A DNA stretch of 24,843 bases from an uncultured Collinsella sp. (GTDB lineage: Bacteria > Actinomycetota > Coriobacteriia > Coriobacteriales > Coriobacteriaceae). The first letter of the stretch is position 1. The number at the start of each line of letters is the position of its first letter. A model generated the notes under the pieces. The model saw nothing but the letters and a program-made list of their open reading frames with translations, searched no databases and was not told the DNA's origin. This document shows, piece by piece, positions 7,242 through 14,751 of this stretch. Location of the stretch: assembly GCA_900757205.1 (NCBI GenBank), contig CAAENA010000049.1, forward strand, positions 1 through 24,843. The letters run 5' to 3'. The position numbers and the translations under genes are program-made.

Positions 7242-8102
7242 TTACTTGATGTTGTACTTAGCCATGAGGGCGTCAACGGTACCGTCGTCGGTCAGGTCCT
7301 TGATGGCCTGGTTGATGTCGTCCTTGAGCTTGGTGTTGCCCTGGTTGATGGCGATGGCGTACTCCTCGCCGGTGCTGACCTGCTTGATGGTCTGGCAGGT
7401 GTTGAACTGCTCGGCGGTCAGCTGGCTGGCAACGGAGCGGTTGGTGACTACGGCATCGCCCTTATCGGACTGCAGGGCGCTGAAGCACTCGGTGGCGTCC
7501 TTGTAGGGAACGATCTTAGCCTTGGGGAAGTTTTCCTGAGCAAAGGCCTCGGCGGTCGATCCAGACTGGACGATGATGGTAGCGTCGGCGTTGTTGAGCT
7601 TCTCGCTGTAGTTGTCGGCCGTGATGTCGGTGTTATCGACCTTGGTCACGATAGCCTGATCGTCCATGTAGTAGGAATCGGAGAAAGTGACTTCCTTCTC
7701 ACGCTCGGGCGTGTCGGTGATAGCCGCGATGGAAACGTCATACTTGGCGCCCGAAGCGACACCCGGAACCAGCGTGTCAAAGTCATTGTTGACGTACTCG
7801 ACATCCAGGCCCAGCTTGTCGCCGATAGCCTTGATAAGCTCAAGGTCAAAGCCCTGATAATCGCCGTTGTCATCCTTGTACTCAAACGGAGCGTACTCGG
7901 CAGAGGTGCCGACGGTCAGCGTACCGTCCTTGACGAGCGCGTACTCCTTGGAGCCGTCGACCTTCTCGACCTTAGCGTCGTCAGAGCTGCTGGAACCGGC
8001 ATCAGAACCAGAGGTGGCGTTGGACGAGCCGCAGCCCGTCAGTGCGAGGGCGAGTGCCATGGCGCCCGTGGCGGCAAATGCGCCAAGCTTCTTCAGCTTC
8101 AT
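7242..8102 (-). CDS. Amino acid ABC transporter substrate-binding lipoprotein
   Basis: A 286-residue family 3 solute-binding protein. The lipobox LTGC places the lipid-modified Cys at residue 24 after a short basic and hydrophobic signal (MKLKKLGAF). A Ser/Asp linker follows. The mature domain starts with LTVGTSAEYAPFEYKDDNGDYQGFDLELIKAIGDKL, the signature region of PAAT binding proteins, and continues with YDVSIAAITDTPEREKEVTFSDSYY. The ATG at 8102 is chosen for AAGGAGA 7 bases upstream and because the lipobox is then at the right depth; the longer open frame to 8231 has no signal sequence at its start. First gene of the operon with the permease and ATPase. Ligand unknown. Confidence 0.94.
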   Translation of the reverse strand: MKLKKLGAFAATGAMALALALTGCGSSNATSGSDAGSSSSDDAKVEKVDGSKEYALVKDGTLTVGTSAEYAPFEYKDDNGDYQGFDLELIKAIGDKLGLDVEYVNNDFDTLVPGVASGAKYDVSIAAITDTPEREKEVTFSDSYYMDDQAIVTKVDNTDITADNYSEKLNNADATIIVQSGSTAEAFAQENFPKAKIVPYKDATECFSALQSDKGDAVVTNRSVASQLTAEQFNTCQTIKQVSTGEEYAIAINQGNTKLKDDINQAIKDLTDDGTVDALMAKYNIK

Positions 8103-8159
8103 AATCAGTCTCCTTCCGGTGACCCCGTTTGATTCAGAGGTCTGCAAAAACTGTTGGAT

Positions 8160-8188
8160 ATTATGCGCCCGTTTGGAAGAATCCGCAA
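8160..8188 (-). promoter_or_regulatory. Promoter of the amino acid ABC operon
   Basis: On the minus strand, TTGCGG (8183-8188) and CATAAT (8160-8165) are 17 bases apart. The -10 matches at five of six positions, the -35 at three. The start codon of the lipoprotein is about 58 bases downstream. Confidence 0.5.
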
Positions 8189-8249
8189 TTAGAAAACTGA
8201 TTGAAACAAACCCATAACGTGAATGGAACACTCCACTTTATGACAGTCA

Positions 8250-9116
8250 TTACTGCTGCAATGACCTTAACAGTTTGATTTCAGCCGCATAACCTGCAAG
8301 TTCGTTCGGTGTCTCCAAAATGAATGGCAATGCGCGCAAGCGGCCATTCGATACAATATTCTGCATAACCTGCATACCGCCGCCAAACTCCTCGCTGCCA
8401 AGGTAGCCCTTGCCGATGCACTCATGACGATCTTTATGGGCACCACTGGGGTTCTTCGAATCGTTGATGTGTACGGCACGCAAGCGGTCGATACCCACCA
8501 CGCGGTCGAACTCGTCGAGTACGCCGTCCAGATCATGGATGATGTCGTAGCCGGCATCGCTCACATGGCAGGTGTCCAGACACACGCCCAGCTTGTCCGA
8601 TAGCTCTGGACGCCTGGCGGCAGCACCCTCGATAATGCGCGCCAGCTCTTCAAAGCTACGGCCCACCTCGGTACCCTTTCCCGCCATGGTCTCGAGCAGC
8701 ACCGTCGTCTGCTGCCCCTCAAACATCACCTGACACAAGGTGTCGACGATCATCTGAATGCCGGCATCAGTCCCCTGCCCCACATGCGCGCCGGGGTGGA
8801 AGTTGTAGTAGTTGCCGGGCAGCGCTTCCAGACGCTGCAAGTCCTCGGCCATTGCCTCCAAGGCAAACTCGCGTGCCCGCTCTTTGGCAGAACAGGGGTT
8901 GTAGGAATAGGGGGCATGAGCCACAAGCGGGCCAAAGTCGTTTTTCTCCATAAGCTCGCGCAGGGCCGCCACGTCATCCATGTCAAGATCTTTCGCCTTG
9001 CCGCCGCGCGGGTTGCGCGTGAAGAATGCAAAGGTGTTGGCGCCAATGGATAGCGCCGTCTCCCCCATCGCCCGATAGCCCTTCGTCGTCGAAAGATGAC
9101 ACCCAATCGTCAGCAT
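8250..9116 (-). CDS. nfo: Endonuclease IV (deoxyribonuclease IV, AP endonuclease)
   Basis: A 288-residue TIM-barrel enzyme that cuts the backbone 5' to abasic sites in base excision repair. The three-zinc site is complete: His in LVAHAPYSYN, His in YNFHPGAHVG, Glu in LLETMAG, Asp and His in LDTCHVSDAGYD, His in VHINDSKN, Asp and His in HKDRHECIGKG, and Glu in FILETP. Length equals that of bacterial Nfo. The ATG at 9116 has GAGGGGGAG upstream. It lies on the same strand as the aldo/keto reductase gene, but a long inverted repeat separates them, so it may have its own promoter. High confidence. Confidence 0.96.
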   Translation of the reverse strand: MLTIGCHLSTTKGYRAMGETALSIGANTFAFFTRNPRGGKAKDLDMDDVAALRELMEKNDFGPLVAHAPYSYNPCSAKERAREFALEAMAEDLQRLEALPGNYYNFHPGAHVGQGTDAGIQMIVDTLCQVMFEGQQTTVLLETMAGKGTEVGRSFEELARIIEGAAARRPELSDKLGVCLDTCHVSDAGYDIIHDLDGVLDEFDRVVGIDRLRAVHINDSKNPSGAHKDRHECIGKGYLGSEEFGGGMQVMQNIVSNGRLRALPFILETPNELAGYAAEIKLLRSLQQ

Positions 9117-9135
9117 CTCCAGCTCCCCCTCATCA

Positions 9136-9200
9136 GTTGCGGTGAAATAGTTCCTGTCGATGCCCTATTCTGCCGCAAACAGGAACTATTCCACCGCAAC
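9136..9200. repeat. Long inverted repeat with internal third copy (REP/MITE-like)
   Basis: A 22-base left arm (9136-9157, GTTGCGGTGAAATAGTTCCT...) pairs with a right arm (9179-9200) with a single mismatch around a 21-base loop. The loop holds a further copy of the unit: CTATTC-N2-CCGCAA occurs at 9165-9178 and again at 9186-9199. CATCAG flanks both sides (9131-9136 and 9213-9218). There is no T run, so a simple terminator is unlikely. It fills the gap between the aldo/keto reductase stop and the nfo start. Confidence 0.8.
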
Positions 9201-9214
9201 TTATAAAAGGGGCA

Positions 9215-10402
9215 TCAGGAACGCGTTTTGCAAAAGGCTTTAAGCGCGGCCGTTACGGGGCCAGGCTGGAAACGTCGGCGCACATCGTCGAGACGCTCAG
9301 GAATATCGATGTGCTGCGGGCAGTGACGTGCGCATTTGCCGCATTTGACGCAATTGCTCACCAACTTGGGCTCACTCGTCCGCACCGCGCTCGCCGTAAA
9401 ATACTGCGACAGGCCCGTAAACCAGCTGTGCGCATAGCTTGCGTTGTAGGCGGCGAAACACCCAGGGATATTGATGCCTTTGGGACACGGCATGCAGTAG
9501 CCGCAGCCCGTACAGGGCACGCGATTCGATTTCTCAAACTCTCCCAGCACACGCGCGATGGTATCGAGCTGCTCTGTCGTCATCGAATTCGGCAGTGCGC
9601 GATCCGCCAATGCCGCGTTCTCGTCCACCTGCGCGGTATCGGTCATGCCCGAAAGCAGCATCGTGACTTGAGGATGGTTCCACACCCACGAAAGGCCCCA
9701 GGCGGCAGGAGTGCGCAAATGCGGGTCAGGGGCGCCATCGAGCACAGCGCGGGCCCGCGGCGGCAGCTTGCCCGCTAAACGCCCGCCCAGCAGCGGCTCC
9801 ATCACAAACACCGCGAGCCCGCGCTCCGCAGCCGCCATGAGTCCCGCCGTCCCCGCTTGGTAGCGCTCTCCAGCGTAGTTGTACTGGATCTGGCAAAAAT
9901 CCCAGTCATACGCGTCAAGCATCGTGAGGAAGTCCGCCGCACTGCCGTGATACGAAAAACCTATCTGGCGAATACGCCCCGCAGCCTTTTGGTGCGCAAT
10001 CCAGTCCTCGATGCCCAACGCCACCACGCGCTCCCACTGGGCGGGCGAGGTGATGTTGTGCATAAGGTAGTAGTCGATATGGTCGGTCCGCAAACGGTGC
10101 AGCTGCTCGTCAAAAAAGCGGTCGAAATCCTCCGCACATTTGCACGAAGCGTGCGGCAACTTAGTCGCCAGCAACACCCGGTCACGCAGCCCCAAGCGCT
10201 CAAGTGAGGCGCCCACGCACACCTCGTTACCGGGATAAAGATACGCAGTATCCAGATAATTAATCCCCTGTTCCACCGCACGGGAAATGATGGCATCGGC
10301 CGTCTTCGCATCGGGGTGTCCCGGCGCACCGGGAAATCTCATGCAGCCCAGACCCAGAGCAGATATTCGGTTACCACTTTTGGGGTCAACGCGGTATTGC
10401 AC
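9215..10402 (-). CDS. Aldo/keto reductase with C-terminal 2x[4Fe-4S] domain
   Basis: A 395-residue NADPH-dependent oxidoreductase fused to a ferredoxin-like domain. The AKR tetrad is intact: Asp and Tyr in YLDTAYLYP, Lys in LATKLPH, His in YYLMHNI. Two cysteine clusters follow: 297, 300, 303, 306 (CTGCGYCMPCP) and 351, 354, 357, 361 (CVKCGKCARHCP), each the pattern of a [4Fe-4S] site. Such fusions are common in strict anaerobes and may pass electrons to or from ferredoxin; the carbonyl substrate is unknown. I chose GTG at 10402 because AAAGGAGGGG sits just upstream. The ATG at 10420 encodes MAKGGA over that very ribosome binding site and has no good site of its own. Confidence 0.92.
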   Translation of the reverse strand: MQYRVDPKSGNRISALGLGCMRFPGAPGHPDAKTADAIISRAVEQGINYLDTAYLYPGNEVCVGASLERLGLRDRVLLATKLPHASCKCAEDFDRFFDEQLHRLRTDHIDYYLMHNITSPAQWERVVALGIEDWIAHQKAAGRIRQIGFSYHGSAADFLTMLDAYDWDFCQIQYNYAGERYQAGTAGLMAAAERGLAVFVMEPLLGGRLAGKLPPRARAVLDGAPDPHLRTPAAWGLSWVWNHPQVTMLLSGMTDTAQVDENAALADRALPNSMTTEQLDTIARVLGEFEKSNRVPCTGCGYCMPCPKGINIPGCFAAYNASYAHSWFTGLSQYFTASAVRTSEPKLVSNCVKCGKCARHCPQHIDIPERLDDVRRRFQPGPVTAALKAFCKTRS

Positions 10403-10618
10403 GGCCCCTCCTTTCGCCATCAGCGCCCCGGCAAGACGAAACACAATGGTCACGCGGCCGAAACATCGTGGAATCGCAATCGAGAACGTATCGTAACGCA
10501 GCAGAAATCGAGCTGTCACGGCACCGCTTTAACATCAGCAAAAAGCCCGATGAAAGGAGCAACAAACAAATACGGCCATCCGGTGCACGCAGCATGGTCC
10601 GGCAGCATACAATCCATC

Positions 10619-10644
10619 AGGCGCCCCTTACGCGGGCGCCTTTT
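10619..10644 (+). terminator. Hairpin with T run in the leader of the ketopantoate reductase gene
   Basis: AGGCGCCC (10619-10626) pairs perfectly with GGGCGCCT (10634-10641), seven-base loop, followed by TTTTAT. It has the form of an intrinsic terminator pointing along the plus strand and ends about 19 bases before the next start codon. The 260 bases upstream (10403-10663) hold no convincing gene and no riboswitch that I recognise; they may carry a leader or small RNA whose transcription ends here. Confidence 0.7.
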
Positions 10645-10663
10645 ATATGGGGAGATGATTCGC

Positions 10664-11578
10664 ATGCAGATCAACAAGATCGCCTTTATCGGCAAGGGCG
10701 GCGTCGGCCTGCTCTACGGCAGCATGATTGTCAAGGCCCTCGGCAATGACGCCGTCGAATACGTTATGGATGACGCCCGTTTTGAGCGTCACGCAAACGA
10801 TGCGCTCACCGTCAACGGCAACCCCTGTGCGCTCAAGTCCGTCCGCGCCAGCAAGGCAACGCCCGCCGATCTGGTCATCCTGACGGTCAAGACCACCGGT
10901 CTCGACCAAGCACTCAAGACTATGGAGCGCGTCGTGGGACCCAATACGCTCATCGCCTCGCTGTGCAACGGCATCACGAGCGAGCAAAAGATTGCCGAGC
11001 GCTTTGGCTGGGAGCATACCGTTCTTGGTATTTGCCAGGGCATGGACGCTGTGTTTCTCAACGGAGAGCTCACCTTTACCAACACGGGCGAAATCCGCTT
11101 TGGCGCGGCGGCCGGTACGGATCCCGCAGCCATCACCGCAATCGACGAGCTCTACACGCGCTGCGGCATCGCACACACCGTCGAGAGCGACATTGCGCAC
11201 CGCATGTGGGCCAAACTCATGCTCAACGACGGCATCAACCAGACCTGCATGGCCTACGGCGGCACGTACGGAAGCGCCACGGAGCCGGGCTCCGAGCAGC
11301 GTCGCTGCCTTGTTTCCGCCATGCGCGAAACGCTTGCGGTCGCCAACGCCGAGGGCGTTGAGCTGACCGAGGCAGACCTGACGCAGATGGTGCACCTCAT
11401 CGAAGGAATCGATCCCGCCGGCATGCCCTCGATGGCGCAAGACCGCGTCGCGCGGCGCAAAACCGAGGTCGAGGAGTTCGCCGGCACCATCTGCCGTCTG
11501 GCGGCCAAGCACGATATCCAGGCACCGCAGAACGAATGGCTCTATCAGCGCATTCGCGATATCGAGGCAAGCTGGTAG
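10664..11578 (+). CDS. 2-dehydropantoate 2-reductase-like (ApbA/PanE family)
   Basis: A 304-residue NADPH-dependent ketopantoate reductase family enzyme. In pantothenate (CoA) biosynthesis PanE reduces ketopantoate to pantoate. The Rossmann loop GKGGVG (10-15) fits GxGxxG, with IAFIG before it. The family helix with the catalytic Lys and Asn is seen in WAKLMLNDGINQTCMAY. The C-terminal PSMAQDRVARRKTEVEEFAGTICRLAAKHDIQAPQNEWLYQRI matches the second conserved block (PSMxxDxxxxRxTEI). Start ATG at 10664, with GGGGAG 9 bases upstream. No panB or panC is nearby and the family contains other keto-acid reductases, so the gene symbol is withheld. A strong terminator follows. Confidence 0.88.
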   Translation: MQINKIAFIGKGGVGLLYGSMIVKALGNDAVEYVMDDARFERHANDALTVNGNPCALKSVRASKATPADLVILTVKTTGLDQALKTMERVVGPNTLIASLCNGITSEQKIAERFGWEHTVLGICQGMDAVFLNGELTFTNTGEIRFGAAAGTDPAAITAIDELYTRCGIAHTVESDIAHRMWAKLMLNDGINQTCMAYGGTYGSATEPGSEQRRCLVSAMRETLAVANAEGVELTEADLTQMVHLIEGIDPAGMPSMAQDRVARRKTEVEEFAGTICRLAAKHDIQAPQNEWLYQRIRDIEASW

Positions 11579-11611
11579 CGCCCGACTCACCACGTCAACA
11601 GACTCAACAGC

Positions 11612-11648
11612 AAAGCCGCCGCAAGGGCACTCCCCTTACGGCGGCTTT
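11612..11648. terminator. Bidirectional intrinsic terminator
   Basis: AAAGCCGCCG (11612-11621) pairs with CGGCGGCTTT (11639-11648), and AAGGG with CCCTT inside, giving a stem of about 15 pairs. It is followed by TTTCATCTT. It ends the ketopantoate reductase gene and may also serve the small minus-strand gene. Confidence 0.8.
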
Positions 11649-11685
11649 CATCTTCATCTATAACCAGTAGTCGATGTCCCGACGG

Positions 11686-11892
11686 TCAGAGCTGCGACTC
11701 CGAGGCCTGGCCCTCATCGTCGCGACAAAGGACTACACCCGCACTTCCCAGCAGCGCGGCCGCAATCAGCGCGCCAACCACGATTGGAGCAGCCCCGCAT
11801 GACCCCTGCATGCCCGCAATGAGCGCGGCCGTAGGACCAAGGCAACCAAGCACCAATGCGACGGCGGCAACGGCGATATCTCGAGCGTTCAC
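11686..11892 (-). CDS. Small two-segment membrane protein, unknown function
   Basis: A 68-residue protein with two hydrophobic helices (about 5-27 and 35-55) joined by GMQGSCGAAP, and a short acidic tail (CRDDEGQASESQ). I recognise no family. The start is GTG at 11892, preceded by GGAGGAAG at 7-9 bases, one of the better ribosome binding sites in the window, which is the main reason to believe it is a gene. The upstream 190 bases (11893-12079) show a short CG-rich dyad near 11944-11961 but no gene. Confidence 0.5.
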   Translation of the reverse strand: MNARDIAVAAVALVLGCLGPTAALIAGMQGSCGAAPIVVGALIAAALLGSAGVVLCRDDEGQASESQL

Positions 11893-12079
11893 AAGACCAC
11901 TTCCTCCAAGAGAAAGACCTTATTTCTCATGAACTAGTGTGCCCCGCGCCCATATGCGCGGCGTACTGCCACGGTAAGCGCTCTGTTAACTCAAGCACGC
12001 ACAAAAAACGAACGCCCTTACGTTGCCCAAAGGCTCGGTAAAGACGCCCGCCCGTCATGTCCTATTGGCTTATGGCAGA

Positions 12080-12856
12080 TTACCAGCCAGTGTAGTAGTC
12101 GGTGGTTCCGGCAGCGCAGCCGGAGTCATAGACCTTGCACTCGCCCTTGGAACCGGTAAACGTAGAGCCTTGGGCCTTATCGCCCGCGGCAACGACGTAG
12201 TAACCATCGGAATCGCGCCAAAAGCCCTCGGAATCCTGCGTCCACTCGCCCGTGCGGTGGTGATACAACACGTTGCTGCTGTAATAAGTCTCGCGGCGGC
12301 CGTTATAGTTATTGACGCCGCTCGAGCGCGTCAGACCCGAGCCGTTCGCGTAATACGCAGCAGACGTATAAGACGAGCCGGAGCCGGCGTTGTAATACGA
12401 AGCCTGAACGGCCTCAGCGGCCTCGGCTTCGGCTGCGGCAGCCTCGAGCGCCTCGCGCTTGGCATCCTCAAGCGTGGAGCGAAGCTCGTCGAGCTCGGTC
12501 GACTTGGCGTCGACTTCCCCCATCGTCAACAGGCTACCCGCACCGTCGATGCAACCCTGCAACACAGCGCGCTCGTCATCGGTAGCATAGTCGCCATACA
12601 TATTCATAATGATCTGAGCGCGCATCTCCAGGGAATCGCGCTTTGCCCCCATCGAGGCGTTCCACTCCTGCATAGAGCCATAACCGTCGCCGCGGTAGTC
12701 GACGGGCTGCACCAGCGTCGCCTCGGACGGCGCAGATCCGACCGTATCGGATAGTGTTGCCGCGTGGGCATCAGTTGCGCCGGCGCCCGCCAAAAGTGCC
12801 ACGGTCAGAGCGGCGGAAAGGGCGGCGGCTTTCGGTTTTCGTGAATCGATCCTCAT
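12080..12856 (-). CDS. Secreted protein: coiled coil plus C-terminal conserved domain
   Basis: A 258-residue exported protein. The signal peptide (MRIDSRKPKA, hydrophobic core) probably ends at AHA-A near residue 32. Residues 112-152 form an Ala/Glu-rich coiled coil (ELDELRSTLEDAKREALEAAAAEAEAAEA). A Ser/Tyr-rich linker follows. The last 75 residues (NGRRETYYSS, then WTQDSEGFWRDSDGYYVVAAGDKAQGS, then Cys240 and Cys247 in a TTDYYTGW ending) look like the compact C-terminal domain of Coriobacteriia cell-wall proteins, perhaps a double-psi barrel of the 3D/RlpA kind. That assignment is tentative. The ATG at 12856 follows GGAGGT by ten bases; longer frames lack a signal peptide. A cell-wall role is likely. 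Confidence 0.7.
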   Translation of the reverse strand: MRIDSRKPKAAALSAALTVALLAGAGATDAHAATLSDTVGSAPSEATLVQPVDYRGDGYGSMQEWNASMGAKRDSLEMRAQIIMNMYGDYATDDERAVLQGCIDGAGSLLTMGEVDAKSTELDELRSTLEDAKREALEAAAAEAEAAEAVQASYYNAGSGSSYTSAAYYANGSGLTRSSGVNNYNGRRETYYSSNVLYHHRTGEWTQDSEGFWRDSDGYYVVAAGDKAQGSTFTGSKGECKVYDSGCAAGTTDYYTGW

Positions 12857-13067
12857 GTAGCTGGAAACCTCCGTAGTGCGTTTTTGCTGCGTTTGAGCTG
12901 CGTGTGATTTAATCGCGCTGCATAGTACCCCGAGCAAATCGCGACCTGCGGTTTTACTCAAAAGGCGCACGTCAATTGCGTAAAACTCACATCCTCTCAA
13001 CAGGAGTTTTCCACATCTCGATTGCATAAAGCGTGTCAAAAACCCTGTTTTTGCACCCTCTCTATGC
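12857..13067. other. Non-coding stretch upstream of the secreted protein gene
   Basis: No gene is supported here. GTTTTACTC, GTAAAACTC and GGAGTTTT occur within about 65 bases (12950-13014) and can pair in alternative ways. A TACTAT-like -10 for the secreted protein gene lies on the minus strand near 12925. I see no clear -35. Confidence 0.35.
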
Positions 13068-13104
13068 AAAAACGACGCCTGTGCAACCATTGTTCGCACA
13101 GGCG
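13068..13104 (-). terminator. Intrinsic terminator of metY
   Basis: CGCCTGTGC (13076-13084) pairs perfectly with GCACAGGCG (13096-13104). On the minus strand the stem is followed closely by TTTTT (13068-13072). It lies about 65 bases past the metY stop. Confidence 0.85.
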
Positions 13105-13168
13105 CCTTGAGCAGGCATTTTATGCAGTTATACCTATCGAGTCGCAAGGGGTCCTTGCACAAGTCGCC

Positions 13169-14479
13169 TTACTCGTCCAGCGCGGCAAAGGCCTGCTTCA
13201 GATCCCAAATGATATCCTCGGCGTTCTCGGTACCGATGGAAAGACGGATCGTGGAGGGCGTGATGTTCTGCTCGGCGAGCTCCTCGGCAGAGAGCTGGGA
13301 GTGCGTGGTGGTAGCCGGGTGCACGACGAGCGACTTGACGTCGGCCACGTTGGCGAGCAGCGAGAACACCTGCAGATGATCGATGAACTTCCATGCAGCC
13401 TCCTGGCCACCCTTAATCTCAAAGGTAAAGATCGAAGCACCGCCACGGGGGAAGTACTTCTGATAGAGCTCGTGATCGGGGTGCTCAGGCAGGCTCGGGT
13501 GATTCACCTTGGCGACGTGGCTGTCGCCAGCCAGGAACTCAACGACCTTCTTGGTGTTCTCGACATGACGGTCGACGCGCAGCGACAGAGTCTCGGTGCC
13601 CTGGAGCAGGACCCAGGCGTTGAACGGGCTGATGCAGGCGCCCTCGTCACGCAGCAGGATAGCGCGGACATAGGTTGCGAAGGCGGTGGGACCGGCAGCC
13701 TCGGCAAACGAAACACCATGGTAGGAGGGGTTGGGCTCAGCGATCTGGGCGTACTTGCCACTCGCCTTCCAATCGAAGTTACCGCCGTCGACGATCACAC
13801 CGCCCAGCGAGGTACCGTGGCCGCCGATGAACTTGGTTGCGGAGTGGACGACGATGTTGGCGCCGTGCTCCAGCGGACGGAACAGATACGGGGTGCCGAA
13901 GGTGTTGTCGACGACAACCGGCAGACCGTGCTTCTTGGCAATCTCGGAGATGGCGTCGATGTTGGGGATGTCAGAGTTGGGGTTGCCGAGCGTCTCGAGA
14001 TAGATGACCGTGGTGCTGTCCTTGATGGCACCCTCAACCTCTTCCAGGTTATGGGCATCGACAAACGTGGTCTCGACGCCAAACTGGGAGAGCGTATGCT
14101 CCAGCAGGTTGTAGGAGCCACCGTAGATGGTCTTCTGAGCCACCACGTGGTCACCAGCCTGAGCAAGAGCCTGCAGGGTATAGGTGATGGCAGCAGCGCC
14201 GGAGGCGACGGCAAGACCTGCCACGCCGCCCTCGAGCGCGGCGATACGGTCCTCGAAGACGCCCTGGGTGGAGTTGGTCAGACGGCCGTAGATGTTACCG
14301 GCGTCGGCAAGACCAAAGCGGTCGGCGGCGTGCTGGGAGTTGCGGAACACATAGCTCGTGGTCTGGTAGATAGGCACGGCACGGGAGTCGGATGCGGGAT
14401 CGGCACTCTCCTGGCCAACGTGCAGCTGCAGGGTATCGAAACCAAAGGTGTGCTCGGGGTTGTTGATGAACTGGCTCAT
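13169..14479 (-). CDS. metY: O-acetylhomoserine sulfhydrylase (O-acetylhomoserine aminocarboxypropyltransferase)
   Basis: A 436-residue PLP enzyme of the Cys/Met metabolism family. MetY enzymes make homocysteine from O-acetylhomoserine and sulfide, the direct sulfhydrylation route to methionine. The PLP lysine is K216 in SATKFIGGHGTS, the pyridine-ring Asp is D191 in VVDNTFGTPYL, and the N-terminal TLQLHVGQ, YQTTSYVF and YGRLTNSTQ blocks are typical. Length (about 430) fits MetY better than cystathionine gamma-synthase (about 380). The ATG at 14479 has AAGGAGA upstream. The gene is monocistronic, with a dedicated promoter and a leader that contains a candidate short peptide gene. A divergent LysR-type gene probably regulates it. 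Confidence 0.94.
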   Translation of the reverse strand: MSQFINNPEHTFGFDTLQLHVGQESADPASDSRAVPIYQTTSYVFRNSQHAADRFGLADAGNIYGRLTNSTQGVFEDRIAALEGGVAGLAVASGAAAITYTLQALAQAGDHVVAQKTIYGGSYNLLEHTLSQFGVETTFVDAHNLEEVEGAIKDSTTVIYLETLGNPNSDIPNIDAISEIAKKHGLPVVVDNTFGTPYLFRPLEHGANIVVHSATKFIGGHGTSLGGVIVDGGNFDWKASGKYAQIAEPNPSYHGVSFAEAAGPTAFATYVRAILLRDEGACISPFNAWVLLQGTETLSLRVDRHVENTKKVVEFLAGDSHVAKVNHPSLPEHPDHELYQKYFPRGGASIFTFEIKGGQEAAWKFIDHLQVFSLLANVADVKSLVVHPATTTHSQLSAEELAEQNITPSTIRLSIGTENAEDIIWDLKQAFAALDE

Positions 14480-14531
14480 GATGATCTCCTTGATCGAACG
14501 AAAGTAAGTAAAAAGAGAGAAGTAAGTCGCT

Positions 14532-14572
14532 GTCTCCTGATCACGCCGACGGGCGCAAACAGGAGCCCGGCA
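14532..14572 (-). promoter_or_regulatory. Possible attenuator: competing hairpins in the metY leader
   Basis: On the minus strand, CGGGC pairs with GCCCG over the end of the leader peptide. The TCCTG in that loop can instead pair with CAGGA just past the stop codon (GCTCCTG with CAGGAG-N2-GC). The two folds exclude each other, as expected if ribosome position on the leader decides the structure. No classical T run follows directly. Confidence 0.4.
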
Positions 14573-14594
14573 TTCGTCTTGGTAAGCAATTCAT
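14541..14594 (-). CDS. Candidate 17-residue leader peptide upstream of metY
   Basis: A complete short reading frame, MNCLPRRMPGSCLRPSA, starts at ATG 14594 with AAAGGAGG (14602-14609) at ideal spacing, a better ribosome binding site than many full genes here. It ends with TGA 62 bases before metY. Two Cys codons are near the start and near the end. The Arg-rich and Cys-containing composition recalls cysteine-responsive leader peptides of actinobacterial sulfur genes. The second Cys codon lies within a region that can form alternative stems. Whether it is translated is not known. Confidence 0.55.
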   Translation of the reverse strand: MNCLPRRMPGSCLRPSA

Positions 14595-14662
14595 ATGCGG
14601 GCCTCCTTTCGCGTCCCGATTCCGTAGTCGGCTTAATAACCTACCGCCTTTGTGTGTTTTGA

Positions 14663-14691
14663 ATAGTACGGGCATTGTCTTCCTCGGTCAA
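14663..14691 (-). promoter_or_regulatory. Promoter of metY leader
   Basis: On the minus strand TTGACC (14686-14691) and TACTAT (14663-14668) are 17 bases apart, each five of six to consensus. Transcripts would carry a leader of about 175 bases, including the candidate peptide gene. Confidence 0.7.
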
Positions 14692-14711
14692 TCACTAAAA
14701 AGCGCTAACTT

Positions 14712-14732
14712 GTTATCTGTTTTATAGATAAC
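14712..14732. promoter_or_regulatory. LysR-type operator dyad between metY and the regulator gene
   Basis: GTTATCT-N7-AGATAAC is a perfect 7+7 inverted repeat that contains the T-N11-A pattern of LysR-type sites. It lies about 20 bases upstream of the metY -35 and 20 bases before the regulator start codon, a normal place for autoregulation and control of the divergent gene. Confidence 0.65.
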
Positions 14733-14751
14733 TATCGAAAGGATGGCGTCG

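Noticed and set aside
12000..12030. Terminator for the secreted protein gene at the minus-strand T6 run
   Set aside because: Only a 4-5 bp stem can be drawn before the T run, too weak to call.
14480..14660. SAM riboswitch upstream of metY
   Set aside because: The leader shows no SAM-I, SAM-II or SAM-IV core motifs that I can recognise; the leader peptide explanation fits better.
13022..14662. 546-codon plus-strand open frame opposite metY
   Set aside because: Shadow of metY in a GC-rich codon pattern; it runs through the metY terminator and promoter and has no family motifs.
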